Below, in pieces: positions 7,801-9,579 of a stretch of 9,579 bases of DNA. Location of the stretch: NCBI GenBank assembly GCA_046160545.1, contig JBJXGS010000057.1, positions 1 through 9,579 on the forward strand. The letters are read 5' to 3'. The notes below the pieces were generated by a model, which saw only the letters and a program-made list of their open reading frames with translations, was not told where the DNA came from and ran no database searches. Each line of letters starts with the position of its first letter. The first letter of the stretch is position 1. The stretch comes from JAEUOS01 sp046160545 (GTDB lineage: Bacteria; Pseudomonadota; Gammaproteobacteria; Burkholderiales; JAEUOS01). The position numbers and the translations under genes were made by a program.

Positions 7801-8177
7801 GCGGTGGCACCCAGTGCCAGCGCACCAGTGGCGTCAGGCGCAGGCAGGTTCTGCGTACCGCCGCTGCCGGCGGCCAGTTGCACCAGGAAGTACTGCCCGG
7901 GCTGGACGGTCGCCGCTGGCAGCGCAAAGACGTTCGATCCCCAGGCGCTGCCGGTGGCCGAGGCGTACTGAAGGCTCCATCCGCCGATGTTCACCGCCGC
8001 AGTCCCGGCGTTGAAGAGTTCGACGAAGTCGTGGCGCAGCGTCGCGCCGGAGTTGCCGCCACCGCCGTAGACCTGGCTGATGACCAGGCCCGAAGGGCTG
8101 GCCGTGGCAAGGCCGGCCATGAAAGTAAGCCAAGCGACCAGAACTGCAGCCGCGGTGCGCAGAAGACGCAACATCAT
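4866..8177 (-). CDS. Secreted modular nuclease (lamin-tail, OB-fold, EEP nuclease, Ig-like repeats, sorting tail); ExeM/NucH-like
   Basis: This 1103-residue extracellular endonuclease is predicted to cut DNA (possibly also RNA) with a divalent metal. Modules in order: signal peptide 1-26 (cleavage near ATA-S); lamin-tail domain about 30-155 (ISQVYGGGGNSG, FVELFN, GWSLQYAS); an Ig-like linker about 215-305; an OB-fold about 315-405 (GVVTG...GFFFQDETGDGD); and an endonuclease/exonuclease/phosphatase domain about 580-893. The last carries Asn587 (SFNVLNFF), Glu650 (LMEL), Asn737-His738 (NHFKSK), Asp793 and Asn795 (GDLNAY), Asp836-His837 (SLDHAL) and SSDHDP with His886: the complete EEP catalytic set. 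Two Ig-like repeats follow (about 900-980 and 986-1064). The end (1077-1103) is a sorting tail: IPLPVW, a hydrophobic helix, then RRRTR. Shewanella ExeM has the same core but a GlyGly-CTERM tail. The first of two adjacent ATGs (8177) is used; 8174 is equally possible, with GAGG just upstream. Confidence 0.92.
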   Translation of the reverse strand: MMLRLLRTAAAVLVAWLTFMAGLATASPSGLVISQVYGGGGNSGATLRHDFVELFNAGTAAVNIGGWSLQYASATGSAWGSNVFALPAATVQPGQYFLVQLAAGSGGTQNLPAPDATGALALGATAGKVALVTSTTALSGANPAPGSYEDLVGYGASANGSETAPTASLSNTTAALRRAAGCTDANNNGADFDVGAPAPRNSASPLAPCGAVVASCPAFATVSGIAGSSTMTANDADALVNAVAFEGAPPAGILLGSLVPAAVVGASARVRVEAAASLAVGSHAFSLRFTSSDGQSAVCASSVAVGAPPAVLTPTFTIQGSGAASPMVGQAVVTRGVVTGVFAGLRGFFFQDETGDGDAFTSDAIFVFTGVQAITVEAGERVQVAGSVGEYSGAPGQLTLTQISSPTGIAKLGLGSIAPTPVSLPEATDGDLERYEGMLISIAQPLIVAQNFFQGRYGQVTLAAGSRPIKPTNLFRPGTPEAVSLADANARARLVLDDGRASEFLFAPVENPNPVPYIGAGNTLRAGDTVAGLTGILDSGRITSASGSEAIVDVKLHPTVTPVFTRVNQRPAIPPVVGGTHSVASFNVLNFFTTFGDGNTAAGGSGQGCLPSGTTSDCRGADNLGEYQRQRDKIVRAIDALNADVVGLMELQRDGGTALATLIAALNAHAGSNKYAAVPDPPTGVGTDAIRQALIYQPARLSLIGAAAGDTAAIHNRPPIAQTFQAGNGARFTVVVNHFKSKNCDGATGADVDQGDGQGCFNDRRRQQAAALAAFVTSLASSSGDPDVLVVGDLNAYALEDPVFDLTQAGLIDQLRRFHAGGTWSYVFDGEAGSLDHALATPTLSAQIAGAAHWAINADEPAVIDYNTEFKPQDLYSATPYRSSDHDPVLIGLVLSAAPNQQVITFATLADKRVDESPVVVSAAATSGLAVVFTSLTPSVCGVAANSVTLIAAGTCTIAADQPGDATWAPAPRVARSFAVSEGQSQVIDFAPVADRNLGSTPFAVAPEASSGLPVALASQTPSVCTVAGLTVSVVATGTCTLVASQAGNAQWLPAPPVMRSFSVLEPGAGAGSDADIPLPVWALALLGAGLAGALRRRTRAAS
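4986..5480 (-). repeat. Two tandem Ig-like protein repeats in the nuclease C-terminus
   Basis: Repeat 1 (5238-5480) and repeat 2 (4986-5222) encode about 80 residues each with the same skeleton: QVI-F, then TPSVC, then a valine-rich strand, then A-GTCT, then a W-x-PAP near the end and a closing SF-V. Each has a Cys pair about 14 residues apart, probably a disulfide. Such stalk repeats hold a catalytic domain away from the cell surface. The repeats have diverged at the DNA level. Confidence 0.75.
5493..6440 (-). other. EEP (endonuclease/exonuclease/phosphatase) catalytic domain of the secreted nuclease
   Basis: This region encodes residues about 580-895 of the nuclease. It contains the metal-binding Glu650, the His738 and His886 pair and the Asp793/Asn795 motif. 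Two Cys pairs (609/618 and 744/760) fall in insertions of this domain. They fit disulfides formed after export, as in ExeM-type nucleases. Confidence 0.85.
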
Positions 8178-8184
8178 GACCTCA

Positions 8185-8215
8185 GCGCGCGGCGGCCGAA
8201 ACGGCTGCCGCGCGT
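8185..8215 (-). promoter_or_regulatory. Strong hairpin in the PEP-CTERM/nuclease gap, next to the nuclease ribosome binding site
   Basis: The 47-bp gap between the two minus-strand genes holds an inverted repeat: arm 8185-8197, loop gaaac 8198-8202, arm 8203-8215. It gives about eleven Watson-Crick pairs with one G-T position (8194/8206, a C-A mismatch in the minus-strand transcript) and a weak closing pair. It ends seven bases before the nuclease ATG, beside TGAGGTC. No T tract follows, so it is not a classic terminator. It could reduce nuclease expression relative to the upstream gene, by attenuation or by covering the ribosome site, or it could be a processing or 3'-protecting stem. Confidence 0.45.
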
Positions 8216-8224
8216 TCGCCGATG

Positions 8225-8941
8225 TCAGCCGCGGCGACGCGCCACGGCGCCAAGGAGACCCAGGCCGGCCAGCAACATGCCCCAGGTCTCGGGCTCAGGA
8301 ATCGGAGAGATCGTGAAGGCCGTGGTGTTCGGTATCTGAGCCTGCTGCGCCCCACCGACCAGAATGTTCCAGTTGCCGGGGTTGTTGACCATCGGCCGAT
8401 AGGCGCCGAAGCTCAATTCGCCGCTGCGCGTGCCGGTGTATTCGGCGTAGTCGGTCGACGCGGTCAGAACCACCGCGTTGACGCCGTTGGCAAGTCCTGC
8501 GACTGTGACCGTCGCGGCGCCTTCGGTGGAAACGGCAGTCAGAAAGCTCGCAGGCGTGTTGGCATCAACACCGGTGAAGGCGTAAATCGTCTCGCTGGTC
8601 GCACTGAGTCCGACATTGGCGCCCGACCACGCGATCGACCCGAAACTCGCACTGCGGCCGGCAGCATCCACAGCCGAGAAGCGCACGACGGTTCCCGCAT
8701 TGATCACCGAGGTGCCGGAGTTCCACGTGTAGACCCCCTCGGTGGCGCCAAACGCCGCTCCGTTCCAGCTATCGTCGCGGAAGTAGATGGTCGTGTTGGC
8801 GGCGATGTTGGTGAAGGCGACGATCGCGAAGCCATCCTCGTCGGCGTTAAACGAGGTGAAGGCGATGTCGCCGGTGGTCAAGGCGTGTGCGCTGCTGAAC
8901 GCCGCGGCGGCCAGAAGGCCCGCAAGAAGCTGCTTTTTCAT
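8225..8941 (-). CDS. PEP-CTERM sorting domain protein, secreted, beta-rich
   Basis: This 238-residue exported protein carries a textbook PEP-CTERM tail (212-238): SPIPEPETWGMLLAGLGLL then GAVARRRG, with Pro215-Glu216-Pro217, a hydrophobic helix and an Arg cluster. Such tails are cut by an exosortase (classically EpsH/XrtA) and often go with exopolysaccharide and floc or biofilm formation. Residues 1-21 are a signal peptide (MKKQLLAG, core LLAAAAFSS, cleavage after AHA). The mature N-terminus, GDIAFTSFNADEDGFAIVAF then NTTIYFRDDSWNG, follows a pattern seen in surface proteins that also carry lamin-tail domains. No catalytic residues are apparent, so a structural or adhesive role is likely. The start at 8941 has AGGGGAA four bases upstream. 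It is the first gene of the minus-strand surface locus, 47 bp before the nuclease. Confidence 0.88.
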   Translation of the reverse strand: MKKQLLAGLLAAAAFSSAHALTTGDIAFTSFNADEDGFAIVAFTNIAANTTIYFRDDSWNGAAFGATEGVYTWNSGTSVINAGTVVRFSAVDAAGRSASFGSIAWSGANVGLSATSETIYAFTGVDANTPASFLTAVSTEGAATVTVAGLANGVNAVVLTASTDYAEYTGTRSGELSFGAYRPMVNNPGNWNILVGGAQQAQIPNTTAFTISPIPEPETWGMLLAGLGLLGAVARRRG

Positions 8942-8944
8942 GGA

Positions 8945-8951
8945 TTCCCCT
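8945..8951 (-). promoter_or_regulatory. Ribosome binding site AGGGGAA for the PEP-CTERM gene
   Basis: The minus strand reads AGGGGAATCCATG, a good Shine-Dalgarno site at normal spacing. It supports the start at 8941, which also begins directly at the signal peptide. Confidence 0.7.
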
Positions 8952-9162
8952 GAAGTCGAACGATGCCACGGCGGGATGCCGAAGCGTCACGCCTGAGGAA
9001 ATTAGGGGTCCTGGATGACACGCGTACCGGTGGGCCGCGTGCCCGGGGTGGGTCATTCGGACTATCCGTCGGCGGATCCTCCGGCATGCGCTCCGGTCCT
9101 AAAGCACGCGCGCACCGCCGCCGCCGCGCTGCGAAGACGCCTGTCATCGCCGTGTGCCTGAA

Positions 9163-9178
9163 TGGCTTGAACCATGCT
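9163..9178 (+). promoter_or_regulatory. Weak sigma-54-like -24/-12 site facing the methyltransferase gene
   Basis: The sequence TGGCTTGAACCATGCT has the GG and GC dinucleotides at the required 12-bp spacing of a TGGCAC-N5-TTGC promoter, but the rest of the -24 and -12 boxes match poorly. PEP-CTERM and exopolysaccharide loci are often controlled by RpoN with PrsK/PrsR, which is the only reason to mention it. A chance match is quite possible. Confidence 0.15.
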
Positions 9179-9213
9179 GCCCGCCCCGACGATTCAAGCT
9201 TGCCGTGACCCAT

Positions 9214-9234
9214 GCCGATCAGATCATAATCGGC
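9214..9234 (+). promoter_or_regulatory. Inverted repeat GCCGAT/ATCGGC overlapping a possible -10 box
   Basis: Perfect 6-bp arms (9214-9219 and 9229-9234) flank nine bases. CATAAT at 9225-9230 resembles a -10 box, with TTGCCG at 9200-9205 as a poor -35 at 19-bp spacing. An operator laid over a -10 box is one reading; a leader hairpin of the methyltransferase transcript is another. Confidence 0.3.
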
Positions 9235-9305
9235 TGAGAATCATCGCCGCTGCGACCGGGCAAGGTCGCGCGCAGGCCGGATGTACGATCATCGAGGACA
9301 CGCCA

Positions 9306-9579
9306 GTGGAATTCCTGAAGCGGCTCACCAAGTCGATCAAACCCGCCCTCAAGAGCTCGGGGCATTGTCCGACCTGCAATCAGAACGTCCATTTCGTTGC
9401 CCGCGGCGCCAAGCTCAGAGATCAGTTTCGATGTTCCCACTGCGGCAGCATCCCGCGTGAGCGGGCCTTGATGGTGGCTATCGACACGTACTACCCGCAC
9501 TGGCGCGCATTGACCATTCATGAGTCCTCGCCCGGCGACTACGGGGCGAGCAGACGTCTTGCATCAGAGTGTTCCCGGT
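9306..9579 (+). CDS. SAM-dependent methyltransferase with N-terminal zinc ribbon (3' end outside window)
   Basis: The first 91 residues of a cytoplasmic class I methyltransferase are visible. A zinc ribbon is formed by Cys21-x2-Cys24 (HCPTC) and Cys43-x2-Cys46 (RCSHC), followed by SIPRERAL (48-55), a helix with YYPHWR, and IHESSP (71-76), which is the first strand and glycine-loop region of the SAM-binding fold in this family. The next positions, YGASRRLASEC, fit the same family, often annotated simply as SAM-dependent methyltransferase or methyltransferase type 11. These genes are frequent in cell-surface glycan loci, but the substrate is unknown. The start is GTG at 9306, with GAGG eight bases upstream (9294-9297). 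The ATG at 9281 is out of frame. The minus-strand frame at 9219-9521 is its shadow. The rest of the gene lies to the right of the window. Confidence 0.8.
   Translation, partial: MEFLKRLTKSIKPALKSSGHCPTCNQNVHFVARGAKLRDQFRCSHCGSIPRERALMVAIDTYYPHWRALTIHESSPGDYGASRRLASECSR

Larger units (their letters stand above)
8942..9305. other. 364-bp divergent intergenic region between the PEP-CTERM operon and the methyltransferase gene
   Basis: I see no gene here; the open frames of 81 and 91 residues crossing it look like random GC translation. It must hold the promoter of the minus-strand surface operon and that of the plus-strand methyltransferase gene. Visible elements are a 9-bp palindrome GCGTCACGC (8984-8992), an A/T-rich island ggaaattagg (8998-9007) about 60 bp before the PEP-CTERM ATG, a possible sigma-54-like site on the plus strand (9163-9178) and an inverted repeat at 9214-9234. 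No convincing sigma-70 promoter faces the minus strand. Confidence 0.5.

Noticed and set aside
5964..8339. A 791-codon open frame on the plus strand antisense to the nuclease
   Set aside because: The opposite strand has a complete signal peptide, domain series and catalytic residues. This frame has no recognisable domain and is extended by the third-position GC of the nuclease.
9113..9126. ccg trinucleotide run as a microsatellite
   Set aside because: It is only about four units long and is expected by chance at this base composition.
8938..9213. Small genes in the divergent intergenic region (91 residues minus, 81 residues plus)
   Set aside because: They are Arg/Pro-rich without motif or good ribosome site, and they antisense each other.
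9219..9521. A 100-residue minus-strand frame near the right edge
   Set aside because: The plus strand here encodes a recognisable zinc-ribbon methyltransferase N-terminus, so this is its shadow.
1..9579. Mobile element, CRISPR array, toxin-antitoxin pair or phage-defence genes
   Set aside because: I found no direct-repeat array, terminal inverted repeats, transposase or integrase motifs, and no short overlapping gene pair of toxin-antitoxin type.

Overview
The window is GC-rich DNA with the gene density and codon use of a free-living betaproteobacterium. The ppx tail, an E. coli-type psd and PEP-CTERM/exosortase genes fit Rhodocyclales or Burkholderiales, but this is inference and no 16S or other marker is present. 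I support eight protein-coding genes, two of them cut by the window edges. I see no rRNA, tRNA, CRISPR array, insertion sequence or integrase.

Layout. Positions 2-283 (+) carry the C-terminus of an exopolyphosphatase (Ppx/GppA). It ends one base before a convergent phosphatidylserine decarboxylase (285-1151, -). Only 35 bp separate the psd start from a divergent, unusually long class III PLP aminotransferase of the glutamate-1-semialdehyde aminomutase type (1187-2857, +). That gene converges on a four-helix, histidine-rich membrane protein resembling Mpo1/DUF962 (2932-3600, -).

The right half is a surface-protein locus read on the minus strand. In order of transcription it holds a classical PEP-CTERM protein (8225-8941), a 1103-residue secreted modular nuclease with a variant sorting tail (4866-8177), a small eight-transmembrane-type exosortase (4351-4869) and a small secreted protein with a VPAP-type sorting tail (3659-4339). 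The nuclease and exosortase genes overlap by ATGA. The exosortase stop and the next in-frame ATG overlap as TGATG. These three genes therefore look translationally coupled: a sortase made together with two of its own substrates. After a 364-bp intergenic region, a plus-strand gene begins at 9306. It encodes the zinc-ribbon N-terminus of a SAM-dependent methyltransferase and runs off the end.

How the genes may work together. The right block would make, export and sort a cell-surface or released extracellular DNase and companion proteins, relevant to biofilm eDNA or to phosphate and nucleotide scavenging. The left block (psd, aminotransferase, Mpo1-like) mixes a known lipid enzyme with an aminotransferase of unknown substrate and a membrane protein from a fatty-acid alpha-oxidation family, so a lipid-modification role is possible but unproven. 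Several very long open frames antisense to these genes are GC-driven shadows and are not annotated.
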